DNA from: Comamonas denitrificans | GTDB lineage: Bacteria; Pseudomonadota; Gammaproteobacteria; Burkholderiales; Burkholderiaceae_C | Length of the DNA stretch: 52,609 nucleotides | NCBI RefSeq assembly: GCF_017368815.1 | Contig: NZ_JAFNME010000022.1 | Coordinates: forward strand, 1-52,609 | Direction of reading: 5' to 3' | Shown: piece by piece, positions 32,323 to 41,685 of the stretch | Position numbering within the stretch: position 1 is the first letter of the stretch | Layout: the number at the start of each line of letters is the position of its first letter | Position numbers and translations under genes: made by a program | The notes under the pieces: model-generated | Database searches by the model: none | What the model saw: only the letters and a program-made list of their open reading frames with translations | What the model was told of the DNA's origin: nothing

Positions 32323-33846
32323 ATGAAAATTCGTGCCCAAATCGGCATGGTGCTGAACCTGGACAAGTGCATTGGCTGCCACACCTGCTCGGTCACCTGC
32401 AAAAACGTCTGGACCAGCCGCCCCGGCGTGGAATACGCCTGGTTCAACAACGTTGAGACCAAGCCCGGCATCGGCTACCCCAAAGAGTGGGAGAACCAGG
32501 ACAAATGGAACGGCGGCTGGAGCCGCCACGCCGATGGCTCCATCACCCCGCGCCAGGGCGGCAAGTGGAAGATGCTGATGAAGATCTTTGCCAACCCCAA
32601 CCTGCCGCAGATTGACGACTACTACGAGCCCTTCACCTTCGACTACGACCACCTGCAGTCGGCCCCCGAGATGAAGGCCGCCCCCACCGCCCGCCCGCGC
32701 AGCCTGATCACCGGCCAGCGCATGGAAAAAATCGAGTGGGGCCCGAACTGGGAGGAAATCCTGGGCGGCGAGTTCGCCAAGCGCAGCATCGACGTGAACT
32801 TCGAGCAGGTGCAAAAGGAGATGTACGGCCAGTTCGAGAACACCTTCATGATGTACCTGCCGCGCCTGTGCGAGCACTGCCTGAACCCGGCGTGCGTGGC
32901 CTCGTGCCCCAGCGGCTCGATCTACAAGCGCGAGGAGGACGGCATTGTGCTGATCGACCAGGACAAATGCCGGGGCTGGCGCATGTGCGTGAGCGGCTGC
33001 CCGTACAAGAAGATCTACTACAACTGGCAAACCGGCAAGGCCGAGAAGTGCATCTTCTGCTACCCGCGCATCGAGGCGGGCCAGCCCACCGTGTGCAGCG
33101 AGACCTGCGTGGGCCGCATCCGCTACCTGGGCGTGCTGCTGTACGACGCCGACCGCATCCAGGAAGCCGCCAGCGTGGAGCGCGACCGCGACCTGTACCA
33201 GGCGCAGCTGGACATCTTCCTTGACCCCCACGACCCGGCGGTGATTGCCCAGGCCAAGCGCGATGGCATTGCCGACAACTGGATTGAAGCGGCGCAGAAA
33301 AGCCCGGTGTACAAGATGGCCGTCGATTGGAAAATCGCCCTGCCGCTGCACCCCGAATACCGCACCCTGCCCATGGTGTGGTACGTGCCGCCGCTGTCGC
33401 CCATCACCTCGGCGGCCAATGCGGGCCACCTGGGCGTGAATGGCGAGATTCCAGACGTAGGCCAGCTGCGCATTCCCGTGCAGTACCTGGCCAACCTGCT
33501 CACCGCCGGCGACACCGCCCCGGTCATTCGGGCGCTGGAGCGCATGCTGGCCATGCGCTCTTACCAACGCAGCGTCCACGTGGACAAGGTGCAAAACCTG
33601 GCCGTGCTCAAACAAGTGGGCCTGACCGCGCACGACGTGCAGGACATGTACCAGGTGATGGCCATTGCCAACTACGAAGACCGCTTCGTCATCCCCAGCA
33701 CGCACCGCGAGTACGCCGAAAACGCCTTCGACATCCGGGGCGGCTGCGGTTTCTCGTTTGGCAATGGCTGCTCGGACGGCTCCACCCCGGTGAGCATCTT
33801 TGGCAGCAAGAAAAAGCGCACCGTGCCCATCAAGGCCACGGTGTAG
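32323..33846 (+). CDS. narH: Respiratory nitrate reductase beta subunit NarH
   Basis: NarH carries electrons from NarI heme to NarG through four iron-sulfur clusters. The 507-residue protein shows the first ligand set Cys16, Cys19, Cys22 and Cys26 (CIGCHTCSVTC), then LCEHCLNPACVASC, the CRGWRMCVSGCPYKK set and CIFCYPRIEAGQPTVC. Tryptophan in CRGW replaces a cysteine and gives the known [3Fe-4S] cluster of this subunit. It begins 17 bp after narG with an AAGGAG site and is followed by narJ after 16 bp. Everything expected for a working subunit is present. Confidence 0.98.
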   Translation: MKIRAQIGMVLNLDKCIGCHTCSVTCKNVWTSRPGVEYAWFNNVETKPGIGYPKEWENQDKWNGGWSRHADGSITPRQGGKWKMLMKIFANPNLPQIDDYYEPFTFDYDHLQSAPEMKAAPTARPRSLITGQRMEKIEWGPNWEEILGGEFAKRSIDVNFEQVQKEMYGQFENTFMMYLPRLCEHCLNPACVASCPSGSIYKREEDGIVLIDQDKCRGWRMCVSGCPYKKIYYNWQTGKAEKCIFCYPRIEAGQPTVCSETCVGRIRYLGVLLYDADRIQEAASVERDRDLYQAQLDIFLDPHDPAVIAQAKRDGIADNWIEAAQKSPVYKMAVDWKIALPLHPEYRTLPMVWYVPPLSPITSAANAGHLGVNGEIPDVGQLRIPVQYLANLLTAGDTAPVIRALERMLAMRSYQRSVHVDKVQNLAVLKQVGLTAHDVQDMYQVMAIANYEDRFVIPSTHREYAENAFDIRGGCGFSFGNGCSDGSTPVSIFGSKKKRTVPIKATV

Positions 33847-33862
33847 GAAAGGAGCGGTAACC

Positions 33863-34555
33863 ATGTTGAAAACCACCTCGACCCCGGCCAGCCTGCGCAT
33901 CACCTTGCGCGTGCTGGCCCGGCTGCTGGACTACCCCGATGCCCAGCTGCGCCCGCAAGTGGGCGAGCTGCTGCAGGCCCTGGCCGAAGAGAACGTGCTG
34001 GGCAAAGACCGCCTGGCCGAGCTGCACGCCCTGGGCCGCCAGCTGGCGCAGCACGATATGTACGCCCTGCAAGAGCGCTATGTGGAAACCTTTGACCGGG
34101 GGCGGCAGACCTCGCTGCACCTGTTTGAGCACATCCACGGCGATTCGCGCGAGCGCGGCCCGGCGCTGCTGGATTTGGCACAAACCTACGAGAAAGCCGG
34201 TTTGCTGTTCAACGCCCCCGAGCTGCCCGACCACCTGGGCGTGGTGCTGGAGTTCGCCTCCACCCAGCCCGCCGCGCTGGCGCGCGAGTTTCTGGGCGAG
34301 ATGACGCACATCCTGAACGCCCTGTTCACCGCCTTGCTGCAGCGCCAAAGCCCCTACGCCAGCGTGATTGCCGCCATCTTGGAGGCAGCGGGCGAAAAAG
34401 CCCAGGCCGTGCCCCTGGCCCCCGAGCCGGACATGGACGAGGCCTGGGCCGAACCCGAGCCCTTTGACGGCTGCACCAACCAAGGGCAAAACCGCCCCAG
34501 CCCGCAAACGGTGCGCAAAACACGTTCTCAATCTTCCCAAGGAGTTGCGCCATGA
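33863..34555 (+). CDS. narJ: Nitrate reductase chaperone NarJ
   Basis: NarJ is a cytosolic assembly factor that holds apo-NarGH until molybdenum cofactor is inserted and the complex meets NarI. The 230-residue helical protein shows the family blocks LARLLDYPDAQLRPQVGELL, YVETFDRGRQTSLHLFEHIHGDSRERG (in parts) and LPDHLGVVLEFAS. The ATG at 33863 follows AAAGGAG; an earlier in-frame start at 33800 lies inside narH. The stop codon overlaps the narI start (ATGA at 34552), a sign of translational coupling. Confidence 0.96.
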   Translation: MLKTTSTPASLRITLRVLARLLDYPDAQLRPQVGELLQALAEENVLGKDRLAELHALGRQLAQHDMYALQERYVETFDRGRQTSLHLFEHIHGDSRERGPALLDLAQTYEKAGLLFNAPELPDHLGVVLEFASTQPAALAREFLGEMTHILNALFTALLQRQSPYASVIAAILEAAGEKAQAVPLAPEPDMDEAWAEPEPFDGCTNQGQNRPSPQTVRKTRSQSSQGVAP

Positions 34556-35271
34556 CCGCCTGGCTTGATCACTTTTTGTTCGGCCTGTACCCCTACATCT
34601 GTCTGGCCGTGTTCTTTATTGGCAGCTGGATTCGCTTTGACCGCGACCAGTACACCTGGAAAAGCGACTCTTCGCAGCTGCTGCGCCGGGGCAGCCTGCG
34701 CTGGGGCAGCAACCTGTTTCACATTGGTGTGCTGTTTTTGTTCTTCGGCCACACCGTGGGCATGCTCACCCCGCACTTTATGTACGAAGCCTTTATTAGC
34801 GCGGGCGACAAGCAGCTGATGGCCATCGTCAGCGGCGGCATTGCCGGGCTGCTGGCCTTCATTGGTGTGAGCCTGCTGCTGCACCGGCGACTGACCGACG
34901 CACGCATCCGCGCTACCAGCAAGACCAGCGACATCCTGCTGCTGTGGCTGCTGTGGGTGCAACTGGCGCTGGGGCTGGCGACGCTACCGCTGTCGGCCCA
35001 GCACCTGGATGGCTCGGTCATGATGCAGCTGGCCGGCTGGGCGCAGTCCATCGTCACCTTCCAAAGCAATGCCGTCGGGCTGTTGGCGGGCGTGAGCTGG
35101 GTGTTCAAACTGCACATGGCGCTGGGCATGACGGTGTTTTTGATCTTCCCCTTCACCCGCCTGGTGCATGTGTGGAGCGGCTTTGGCACCTTGGCCTACA
35201 TCGCCCGGCCGTACCAACTGGTGCGGGCGCGGCGGTTGAATGTGCCCACAGGCCAGAACCAGCCCCGCTAA
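34552..35271 (+). CDS. narI: Respiratory nitrate reductase gamma subunit NarI
   Basis: NarI is the membrane cytochrome b that takes electrons from quinol. The 239-residue protein has five transmembrane helices. The four heme-ligand histidines align with E. coli positions: His57 and His67 in NLFHIGVLFLFFGHTVG, and His188 and His206 in WVFKLHMALGM and FTRLVHVWSG. It begins in the ATGA overlap with narJ. After its stop the operon is interrupted by the third GC-rich repeat copy and an AT-rich patch, 404 bp before the next gene. Confidence 0.97.
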   Translation: MTAWLDHFLFGLYPYICLAVFFIGSWIRFDRDQYTWKSDSSQLLRRGSLRWGSNLFHIGVLFLFFGHTVGMLTPHFMYEAFISAGDKQLMAIVSGGIAGLLAFIGVSLLLHRRLTDARIRATSKTSDILLLWLLWVQLALGLATLPLSAQHLDGSVMMQLAGWAQSIVTFQSNAVGLLAGVSWVFKLHMALGMTVFLIFPFTRLVHVWSGFGTLAYIARPYQLVRARRLNVPTGQNQPR

Positions 35272-35298
35272 GGAGAGAAGCCGTGCACACCGGAACCG

Positions 35299-35531
35299 TT
35301 TCTGAAGCTGCGCAGCAAGCGAAGAAACTTTCCGCTCCAGCGCATCCGTCCGGGCACAGCGGCCAGCACAGGCAAGCCGCTTCCCGTCTGACTCACCGCA
35401 GTTGTTTGAGCGCAGCGCCGCAGGCGCGAAGCGAGTTCTGCGGTGCCCCAGCTGCGCCAGCACGCTTTCTTTGCCTCCTTTCTTGCGCGGGCAAGAAAGG
35501 AGGTCGCCCGCCGGGGCGAGACCCGGCCAGC
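35299..35531 (+). repeat. GC-rich interspersed repeat, copy C
   Basis: Orientation as copy A. It starts TTTCTGAAGCTGCGCAGCAA, passes CCCGTCTGACTCACCGCAG, GCGCCGCAGGCGCGAAG, the palindrome CTTTCTTGCGCGGGCAAGAAAG (35483-35504), and ends CGCCCGCCGGGGCGAGACCCGGCCAGC. Unlike the other copies it lies between two genes of the same direction, narI and the isomerase gene, so it may weaken or process the operon transcript there. Confidence 0.88.
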
Positions 35532-35581
35532 GGAACCAACAATCCGCAAGACCGCATTGTTCGTAAATACTTTTAAAGAGA

Positions 35582-35650
35582 AGCTGTTACCGCACGCAAA
35601 TAAACATTTTTAAAAACAAAACCATCAAAAACCTTGTATTTAAAAGCGCA
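35582..35650 (+). repeat. AT-rich repeat beside copy C
   Basis: AGCTGTTACCGCACGC (35582-35597) matches the words at 14000 and 7317. AT-rich sequence with AAAAGCGC and AGCTATCAA follows up to the isomerase start. It begins 51 bp after GC-rich copy C, the same order as at copy A. Confidence 0.6.
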
Positions 35651-35675
35651 AAAAGCTATCAATAAAGGATTCGCT

Positions 35676-36458
35676 ATGCCACAAGCCATCGCCACAGCCG
35701 AAGCGGCCCACATCAACGGCATCCCCCTGCACGCCCCTGGCGAACACCTGCCCCCCGAGCTGCTGCGCCAACGCGCCTGCACCGAGCTGCTGCGCCAGCA
35801 GGCCCTGCAGCAAGGCTTGCTGGCCCAGGACGACCCGGCCCCGCACGACGGTGCCACCAGCGCCGCCGCCACGGCCGCCATCGAGCAGTTGCTGGAGCAG
35901 GCTTTGAGCGTGCCCGAGCCATCGGAAGAAGCCTGCCGCCGCTACCACGCTGCCCACCCCACCATTGGCGCGCGGGGCGAACGCGCCCACCTGCGCCACA
36001 TTTTGTTTGCTGTCACACCGGGGGTAAACGTAAACCTGTTGCGCCAGCGGGCCGAGGCCTTGCTGCTGGAGCTGCGCTGCGCCGACGAGGGCGGCCCCGC
36101 TTTTGCCGAGGCGGCCAAAAAATGGTCCAACTGCCCCAGCGGGGCCGAAGGCGGTGACCTGGGCTGGCTCACCCGCGAAGACTGCGCCCCGGAATTTGCC
36201 CGCGATGTGTTCGAGGGCCAAGAAATCGGCGTGCTCGCCCGCCTGGTGCATAGCCGCTTTGGCCTGCACGTGGTGCAGGTCTGTGCCCGGCAAAAACCCG
36301 AAGCCAAGCCCTTTGAGCAGGTGCATGCCGCCGTGGCCCAGCAACTGCGCCACCAGGCCTGGCTGAACGCCCTGCGCCAGTACCTGCAGCTGCTGGCGGG
36401 CGAGGCCGAGGTGGTCGGCATCGACCTGGACGCGGCCAGCACCCCGCTGGTGCAATAA
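35676..36458 (+). CDS. Parvulin-type peptidyl-prolyl isomerase (NifM/PpiC-like)
   Basis: The 260-residue protein has an N-terminal helical part (residues 1-100) and a parvulin rotamase domain at about 105-215 (HLRHILFAVTPG, EGGDLGWLTREDCAPEFARDVFEG in parts, SRFGLHVVQV). It lacks a signal peptide, so it acts in the cytosol like NifM. NifM-like isomerases recur at the end of nar operons in betaproteobacteria and may help fold NarG or NarH; that is inferred. The ATG at 35676 follows AAAGGA. The carbonic anhydrase gene starts 24 bp later. Confidence 0.88.
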   Translation: MPQAIATAEAAHINGIPLHAPGEHLPPELLRQRACTELLRQQALQQGLLAQDDPAPHDGATSAAATAAIEQLLEQALSVPEPSEEACRRYHAAHPTIGARGERAHLRHILFAVTPGVNVNLLRQRAEALLLELRCADEGGPAFAEAAKKWSNCPSGAEGGDLGWLTREDCAPEFARDVFEGQEIGVLARLVHSRFGLHVVQVCARQKPEAKPFEQVHAAVAQQLRHQAWLNALRQYLQLLAGEAEVVGIDLDAASTPLVQ

Positions 36459-36482
36459 GCCGCAAGCGCAAGCAAAAAGCGT

Positions 36483-37178
36483 ATGCCTGATGACGAGCTG
36501 CTGGAGCGCCTCCAGCACTTTCACCACAACGCCTTCCCCCAGTACCGGGCGCAGTTCCAGGCGCTGGTGCAGGACGGCCAACACCCGACCACGCTGTTCA
36601 TCGGCTGCTCCGATTCGCGCCTGCTGCCCTATTTGCTCACGGGGGCCGGGCCGGGCGAGCTGTTTTTGGTGCGCAACGTGGGCGCATTTGTGCCGCCGTA
36701 CGACGGCTCGCACGGCCACCACGGCACCACCGCCGCCATCGAATACGCCACCCTCACGCTGAACGTGCAGCGCATTGTGGTTTGCGGGCACAGCCACTGC
36801 GGGGCCGTGCAGGCGCTCTACCAGGGCGTGCCGGACGAGGCCATTAACCTGCGCCGCTGGCTTGACCTGGGCCGCCAGGCGGTGCTGCCCATGCAGCCCT
36901 GCCCGGAGGTGCTGCGCCGCACCGAGCAACGGGCCGTCGTCCTGCAACTGGAGCGCCTGCTGGACTACCCCATGGTGCGCCAGCGCGTGCAGCAGGGGCA
37001 GCTGACCCTGCACGGCTGGCACTATGTGATCGAGGAGGGGCAGGTCTACGTCTTCGACGTGGCCAGCGGCGGCTTCATTGCTGCTTCCCTGGCCGAGCAC
37101 AGCGGTACCATGCCGTGCCCGCCTTGTCCCCCTCACCCGCCCTATGTAGAACACGACGGCCAGATTCCCGCCGTGTAA
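36483..37178 (+). CDS. Beta-class carbonic anhydrase
   Basis: The 231-residue enzyme hydrates CO2 to bicarbonate. Zinc ligands are Cys42, His103 and Cys106, with the Asp44-Arg46 dyad (CSDSR) and the CGHSHCGAV motif. The conserved LFLVRNVGAFVPPYDG and TTAAIEYATLTLNV segments are present. The C-terminus carries an extra tail with MPCPPCPPHPP, whose two cysteines could bind metal; I do not know its meaning. The gene lies 24 bp after the isomerase and 17 bp before the small unknown gene, so all three are probably cotranscribed behind narGHJI. A role in pH or bicarbonate supply during nitrate respiration is a guess. Confidence 0.93.
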   Translation: MPDDELLERLQHFHHNAFPQYRAQFQALVQDGQHPTTLFIGCSDSRLLPYLLTGAGPGELFLVRNVGAFVPPYDGSHGHHGTTAAIEYATLTLNVQRIVVCGHSHCGAVQALYQGVPDEAINLRRWLDLGRQAVLPMQPCPEVLRRTEQRAVVLQLERLLDYPMVRQRVQQGQLTLHGWHYVIEEGQVYVFDVASGGFIAASLAEHSGTMPCPPCPPHPPYVEHDGQIPAV

Positions 37179-37195
37179 CCCGTCCCCCCATTGCC

Positions 37196-37627
37196 ATGAA
37201 CACCACCACCATCGAACACTTCGACGACCTGCTGCGCATCGCCCGTGCCCAGCCCGAGCCGCAGCGCCTGCTGCTGGTCTTCGCCAGCGCCGGCCTGCCC
37301 GATCAGCCCAGCACCCGCCAGCAGGCGCAGTTCGCCCAGGCCCAGGGCGGCACGCTGGAGCCGTTGCTGTGCGTGGACAAAAAGCCGGCAGAAATTGCCT
37401 CGTTTGCCGCCCTGCTGGAAGAGTCGCACACCCTGGAGGCCCCCTTGCCCCAGCCCTGGTCGCTGGTCTTTGTCGCCGCCCTGGGCGGGGTGCTCCATGA
37501 AGAGCCCAGCGATGCCCAGGTCGATGCGCAACTGCACCGCATGGTCGAATCCATTCGCGGCGGCATGGTCAATGCCTACCTGCCCTTCAACCGCCAGGGC
37601 CAGCCCGTGCAACTGCAACCGGGCTAG
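37196..37627 (+). CDS. Conserved protein of unknown function after the nar operon
   Basis: The 143-residue cytosolic protein has no signal peptide or membrane segment. Visible blocks are RLLLVFASAGLPDQPS, TLEPLLCVDKKPAEIASFAAL, LEESHTL, SLVFVAALGG and RMVESIRGGMVNAYLPFNRQG. I recall relatives in Comamonadaceae nar operons that databases label as a ribonucleotide reductase subunit. Nothing in the sequence supports that label: there are no reductase motifs and the protein is far too short. The ATG at 37196 starts 17 bp after the carbonic anhydrase gene. The conserved Asp-Lys pair and C-terminal PFNRQG could mark a binding site. Confidence 0.8.
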   Translation: MNTTTIEHFDDLLRIARAQPEPQRLLLVFASAGLPDQPSTRQQAQFAQAQGGTLEPLLCVDKKPAEIASFAALLEESHTLEAPLPQPWSLVFVAALGGVLHEEPSDAQVDAQLHRMVESIRGGMVNAYLPFNRQGQPVQLQPG

Positions 37628-37677
37628 TGAGGGAGGCTCTGCACGAATCCTCGCGCCGCCGCCTCCCACCCCACCGT

Positions 37678-37708
37678 TTGACCTTGCCACCATGGCAAGC
37701 CTTACAGT
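37678..37708 (+). promoter_or_regulatory. CueR-type promoter of the copper ATPase
   Basis: TTGACC (37678-37683) and TACAGT (37703-37708) are separated by exactly 19 bp, the long spacer typical of MerR-family promoters. The spacer region contains the dyad CTTGCC-ACCAT-GGCAAG inside an ACCTTGCC...GGCAAGCCT frame, close to known CueR operators. No cueR gene is in the window. Confidence 0.75.
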
Positions 37709-37735
37709 CCCCGCATGACTGAAGGAACCACTGCC

Positions 37736-40234
37736 ATGAATACCGCAGCCAGCGCCGTTACCGCCCCCACCGCCGCCGCCGTGACCCTGCCGGTGCAGGG
37801 CATGACCTGCGCCTCGTGCGTGGGCCGGGTCGAGCGGGCCTTGAAAAAACTGCCCGGTGTGGCCAGCGTGCAGGTCAATCTGGCCACCGAAAGCGCCACC
37901 CTGCACTTTGAGGGGCCGCCCGACGTGGCCGCCGCCATCGCCACCATTGAAAAATCCGGCTACGCCGTGCCGCAGGCCAGCGTTGAGCTGCAGGTGCAGG
38001 GCATGACCTGCGCCTCGTGCGTAGGCCGGGTCGAGCGCACGCTGCGCCGCGTGCCCGGCGTGCAGGACGTGGCGGTGAACCTGGCCACCGAACGCGCCCG
38101 CATCCAGCTGCTGGCGGGCACGCCGGAGCAGGCGCTGATTGCTGCCGTACACAAGGCCGGTTACGAGGCTACGCTTGTCGTGCAAGACACCAGCGCCCAG
38201 GCCCACGATGCCCAGGCGCAGCGCCAGGCCGCCGAGCGCCAGCGCTTGCAACGCAGCCTGGGGTGGGCCTTGGTGCTGGCCTTGCCTGTCTTTATTCTGG
38301 AAATGGGCGGGCATGTTTTCCCGCCGCTGCATGGGTGGATCGAGGCCACCATCGGCATGCGCACCAGCTGGCTGCTGCAATGTGTGCTGACCAGCGCCGT
38401 GCTGCTGGGGCCGGGGCGGCAGTTCTACGCCCTGGGCGTGCCTGCCCTGCTGCGCGGTGCGCCGGACATGAATTCCCTGGTGGCGCTGGGCACGGCGGCG
38501 GCGTTTGCCTATTCGGTGGTCGCCACCTTCGCCCCCGGCGTGCTGCCCACGGGCACGGTGCATGTGTATTTTGAGGCGGCGGCCGTTATCGTCGCGCTGA
38601 TTTTGCTGGGTCGTTTTTTAGAGGCGCGGGCCAAGGGCCAGACTTCCGATGCCATCCGCCGCCTGGTGCAATTGCAGGCCAAGACCGCCCGCGTGCAGCG
38701 CGGCGCTGGCGCATGGCAAGAGGTGGACATCGTGCAGGTCATGGCCGGCGACCGGGTGCAGGTGCGCCCCGGCGAGCGCATTCCCGTCGATGGCGTGGTG
38801 CTGGAGGGCGAGAGCTTTGTCGATGAATCCATGGTCAGCGGCGAACCCGTGCCCGTGGCCAAGCAGGCCGGGGCCGAGCTGGTCGGCGGCACGGTGAACC
38901 AAAACGGCGCGTTGGTTTTTGAGGCCACCAAGGTCGGCGGTGATACGCTGCTGGCGCAAATCATCCGCATGGTGGAGCAGGCGCAAGGGGCCAAGCTGCC
39001 CATCCAGGCGCTGGTCGACAAGGTCACCATGTGGTTCGTCCCAGCGGTCATGGCAACAGCGCTGCTCACCTTTTTCGTTTGGTGGTTGTGGGGGCCGCAG
39101 CCCGCACTGAATTTTGCGGTGGTGAATGCCGTGGCCGTGCTCATCATCGCCTGCCCCTGTGCCATGGGGCTGGCCACGCCGACCTCGATCATGGTCGGCA
39201 CCGGCCGCGCGGCGCAGCTGGGCGTGCTGTTGCGCAAGGGCGAGGCGCTGCAGCAGCTCAAAGCCACCCGCGTCGTGGCCGTCGATAAAACCGGCACCCT
39301 GACCCTGGGGCGACCCGTGCTGACCGATCTGGCCCTGGCCTCCGGTTTCGACCGCGCCCCGGTGCTGGCGGCCATCGCGGCGGTCGAGGCGCAGTCCGAG
39401 CACCCCATCGCCCGTGCCATCGTCCAGGCCGCCGAGGACGAAGGGCTGGCGTTGCCCACGGTGGCCCAGTTCGAAAACCTCTCCGGCATGGGCGTACGCG
39501 CCCAGGTGCAAGGACACCACGGCGGCCAGCGCATCGAAATCGGTGCCGATCGCTTTATGCGCCAGCTGGGGCTGGATGTGACCGCGTTTGCTGCTGCCGC
39601 CGAGCAACTGGGACAAGAGGGCAAAACCCCGCTCTACGCCGCCATCGATGGCCAGCTGGCCGCCATGCTGGCCGTGGCCGACCCGATGAAGCCCAGCACC
39701 CCCGCAGCCATTGCCGCGCTGCACCAACTGGGGCTGAAGGTGGCCATGATCACTGGCGACAACCGCCACACCGCCCAGGCCATTGCCCGCCAGCTGGGCA
39801 TTGACGAAGTGGTGGCCGAAGTGCTGCCCGGCGGCAAGGTCGAGGCCGTGCAGCGCCTGCAACAAAGCCATGGCACGCTGGTGTTTGTTGGCGACGGCAT
39901 CAACGATGCCCCGGCGCTGGCGCAGGCCGATGTGGGCATCGCCATTGGCACCGGCACCGATATTGCGGTGGAAGCGGCGGACGTGGTGCTCATGTCCGGC
40001 GACCTGGGCGGGGTGCCCAAGGCAATTGCCCTGTCCCAGGCCACCATGGCCAATATCGCGCAAAACCTGTTCTGGGCGTTTGCCTACAACGTGGCGCTGA
40101 TTCCGCTGGCCGCCGGGGTGCTGTACCCGGTCAATGGCATGCTGCTGTCGCCCATGTTTGCGGCGGGGGCGATGGCTTTGTCCAGCGTGTTTGTGGTGAG
40201 CAATGCGCTGCGGTTGCGCAGGTTTCAGCCTTAG
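37736..40234 (+). CDS. copA: Copper-exporting P1B-type ATPase CopA
   Basis: CopA pumps Cu(I) out of the cytosol. The 832-residue protein has two N-terminal heavy-metal domains, each with GMTCASC (residues about 21-27 and 89-95). Eight transmembrane helices, the metal-site motif [13 protein letters not shown], the actuator [17 protein letters not shown], the phosphorylated aspartate in DKTGTLT, the SEHPIARAI motif and the [10 protein letters not shown] hinge follow. I chose the ATG at 37736 because GAAGGAA precedes it and the predicted transcript start is near 37715, which would leave the other ATG there without a leader. A CueR-type promoter precedes it. The gene ends 120 bp before GC-rich repeat copy D. 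Confidence 0.96.
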   Translation: MNTAASAVTAPTAAAVTLPVQGMTCASCVGRVERALKKLPGVASVQVNLATESATLHFEGPPDVAAAIATIEKSGYAVPQASVELQVQGMTCASCVGRVERTLRRVPGVQDVAVNLATERARIQLLAGTPEQALIAAVHKAGYEATLVVQDTSAQAHDAQAQRQAAERQRLQRSLGWALVLALPVFILEMGGHVFPPLHGWIEATIGMRTSWLLQCVLTSAVLLGPGRQFYALGVPALLRGAPDMNSLVALGTAAAFAYSVVATFAPGVLPTGTVHVYFEAAAVIVALILLGRFLEARAKGQTSDAIRRLVQLQAKTARVQRGAGAWQEVDIVQVMAGDRVQVRPGERIPVDGVVLEGESFVDESMVSGEPVPVAKQAGAELVGGTVNQNGALVFEATKVGGDTLLAQIIRMVEQAQGAKLPIQALVDKVTMWFVPAVMATALLTFFVWWLWGPQPALNFAVVNAVAVLIIACPCAMGLATPTSIMVGTGRAAQLGVLLRKGEALQQLKATRVVAVDKTGTLTLGRPVLTDLALASGFDRAPVLAAIAAVEAQSEHPIARAIVQAAEDEGLALPTVAQFENLSGMGVRAQVQGHHGGQRIEIGADRFMRQLGLDVTAFAAAAEQLGQEGKTPLYAAIDGQLAAMLAVADPMKPSTPAAIAALHQLGLKVAMITGDNRHTAQAIARQLGIDEVVAEVLPGGKVEAVQRLQQSHGTLVFVGDGINDAPALAQADVGIAIGTGTDIAVEAADVVLMSGDLGGVPKAIALSQATMANIAQNLFWAFAYNVALIPLAAGVLYPVNGMLLSPMFAAGAMALSSVFVVSNALRLRRFQP

Positions 40235-40356
40235 GGGTGATGATAAAAAGAAGCGTTTTACGCTGGTATTTATTGAAATTTAAGGTGTTTTTATAGTGAA
40301 GTTGTTTGTTTGAATGCGGGTGCAGCTATTAATTTTTATAGCTTATTTTTGCGGCG

Positions 40357-40595
40357 GCTGGCCGGGACTCGCCCCGGCGGGCGACTGACTTTCTTGCCCG
40401 CGCAAGAAAGTCAGCAAAGAAGGCGTGCTGCGCAGCTTTTGCACCGCAGAACTCGCTACGCGCCGCTTTGCGGCGCTGCGCTCGGACAACTGCGGTGAGT
40501 CAGACGGGATGCGGCGTGCTGGTTATGGCGGCTGCGCTCTGACGGATGCGCTGTGGTTGGGCGTGGCTGCTTCGCTTGCTGCGCAGCTTCAGAAA
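40357..40595 (-). repeat. GC-rich interspersed repeat, copy D
   Basis: Orientation as copy B: GCTGGCCGGGACTCGCCCCGG, CGGGCGACTGAC, the palindrome TTTCTTGCCCGCGCAAGAAA (40391-40410), then ACCGCAGAACTCGC, GTGAGTCAGACGGGATG, GGTTATGGCGGCTGCGCTCT, and an end at CTTCGCTTGCTGCGCAGCTTC. It is very close to copy A. It separates convergent copA and yacG. The remaining bases of this gap, 40235-40356, are AT-rich with AGCTATTAATTTTTATAGCT; 40596-40617 shows nothing. Confidence 0.88.
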
Positions 40596-40617
40596 ATTCA
40601 CAGTCCAAGCGCAAGCA

Positions 40618-40839
40618 TCAAGCGTCCTGACTATCGGGGGCGCTATCCGCCTCGGATTCCCGGCTGGGAACGCGAAACTCTTCGGCCGCCCAGGCTCCCA
40701 GGTCGATGCGCTTGCAGCGTTCGCTGCAAAAAGGCCGCCAGCGGTTGCTGGGTGCAAACAGGGCCGGGCCGCCGCAGGTTGGGCAGGCCACTGTGGGCGG
40801 TGTCGATGCGGGTGGCTGGGGGGCGGCAGGTGTGGTCAT
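40618..40839 (-). CDS. yacG: DNA gyrase inhibitor YacG
   Basis: YacG is a small zinc protein that binds GyrB and blocks gyrase. The 73-residue product has the zinc ribbon CPTCGG with the later FCSERCK pair (four cysteines) and the downstream [15 protein letters not shown] segment that is diagnostic of the family. The ATG at 40839 leaves 23 bp to the zapD stop; a GTG at 40872 would overlap zapD and is an alternative. No strong ribosome binding site is seen for either. It is the last gene of the pilBCD-coaE-zapD-yacG group, an order widely conserved in beta- and gammaproteobacteria. Confidence 0.93.
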   Translation of the reverse strand: MTTPAAPQPPASTPPTVACPTCGGPALFAPSNRWRPFCSERCKRIDLGAWAAEEFRVPSRESEADSAPDSQDA

Positions 40840-40862
40840 GGGGCCGGGGCAGGAGCGGGTTT

Positions 40863-41627
40863 TTAGGCGCACAGCGTGAGCTCAAAATCGGCATTGACCG
40901 TGCTGGTCTGCCAGTGGTAATGGCCGTTTTGCAATTGCATTTGCTGCAGCCGCACAGAAACGATCAGGCGGTTGCCACTGATTTCAGGGATCAAGCCCAG
41001 CGCTGGATCAATGCGCAGCCGCAGCAATTGGTAGGCTTTGGACGAGGGCAGCGATTGCTGAAATTGCCCATTGCTGGCCGCCACCCTTTGCGGGGTTCCT
41101 GTGTCCCGCAAGAGGCCCAGAAGCAGAAAAATGGCATCGGCCAGGGGCTTTAAGCATTGGCCCCAGTGGCGCAAATCATTCTGGCGCTGCTCCGCCGGGA
41201 AGTGTTGCCAGTGGTGGTAAGCCGGCAGGTCAAAACCGTTGGTGCCACCAGGGATTTCCAGGCGGCTGCGCAGGGCGTTGAGCATTTCGCTGTCGAGCAA
41301 GCTTTGGCCGGATTTACCCGTTTGGGCATGCAAGCTGGCATAGCGTTGGTTGAGCTGGTCGATGATTTTGGCCAGCATGTTCTGGGCGATGTCCGGGTTG
41401 TCATGCAGGCCATCGAGAATGTTTTTTTGTCGCTCTAAATCTCGCATCACGTCCGATTTGAGGTCGGTGCGCGAGGCAATTTCCACAATCTCAAACATGG
41501 TGGCCAACGCAAAATGGTGGTCCAAGGCCGATTCACGGCCCATCAATTCGAGCAAACGGCGAAAAAGCTGCTCTAGGCGCAAGTAAGTGCGCACACGCTC
41601 GTTGAAGGGGTATTCGTACAGAATCAC
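40863..41627 (-). CDS. zapD: Cell division protein ZapD
   Basis: ZapD bundles FtsZ filaments at the division ring. The 254-residue protein begins [19 protein letters not shown], the typical family start, and continues with [21 protein letters not shown] (in parts), a helical N-terminal domain and a beta-rich C-terminal domain ([28 protein letters not shown] in parts). Length is normal. It lies 58 bp after coaE and 23 bp before yacG in the conserved group. Confidence 0.96.
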   Translation of the reverse strand: MILYEYPFNERVRTYLRLEQLFRRLLELMGRESALDHHFALATMFEIVEIASRTDLKSDVMRDLERQKNILDGLHDNPDIAQNMLAKIIDQLNQRYASLHAQTGKSGQSLLDSEMLNALRSRLEIPGGTNGFDLPAYHHWQHFPAEQRQNDLRHWGQCLKPLADAIFLLLGLLRDTGTPQRVAASNGQFQQSLPSSKAYQLLRLRIDPALGLIPEISGNRLIVSVRLQQMQLQNGHYHWQTSTVNADFELTLCA

Positions 41628-41685
41628 GCGGGGACTTTGCGGTGGTTGGGCAGTAGCGGACAGGTTTTCCGGGCAGGGGCGCTAA

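Noticed and set aside
29945-32323. A 792-codon open frame on the minus strand opposite narG
   Set aside because: It is an antisense shadow of a strongly coding gene in GC-rich DNA. Its His/Val/Ala-rich composition is typical of such shadows and it has no family match that I recognise.
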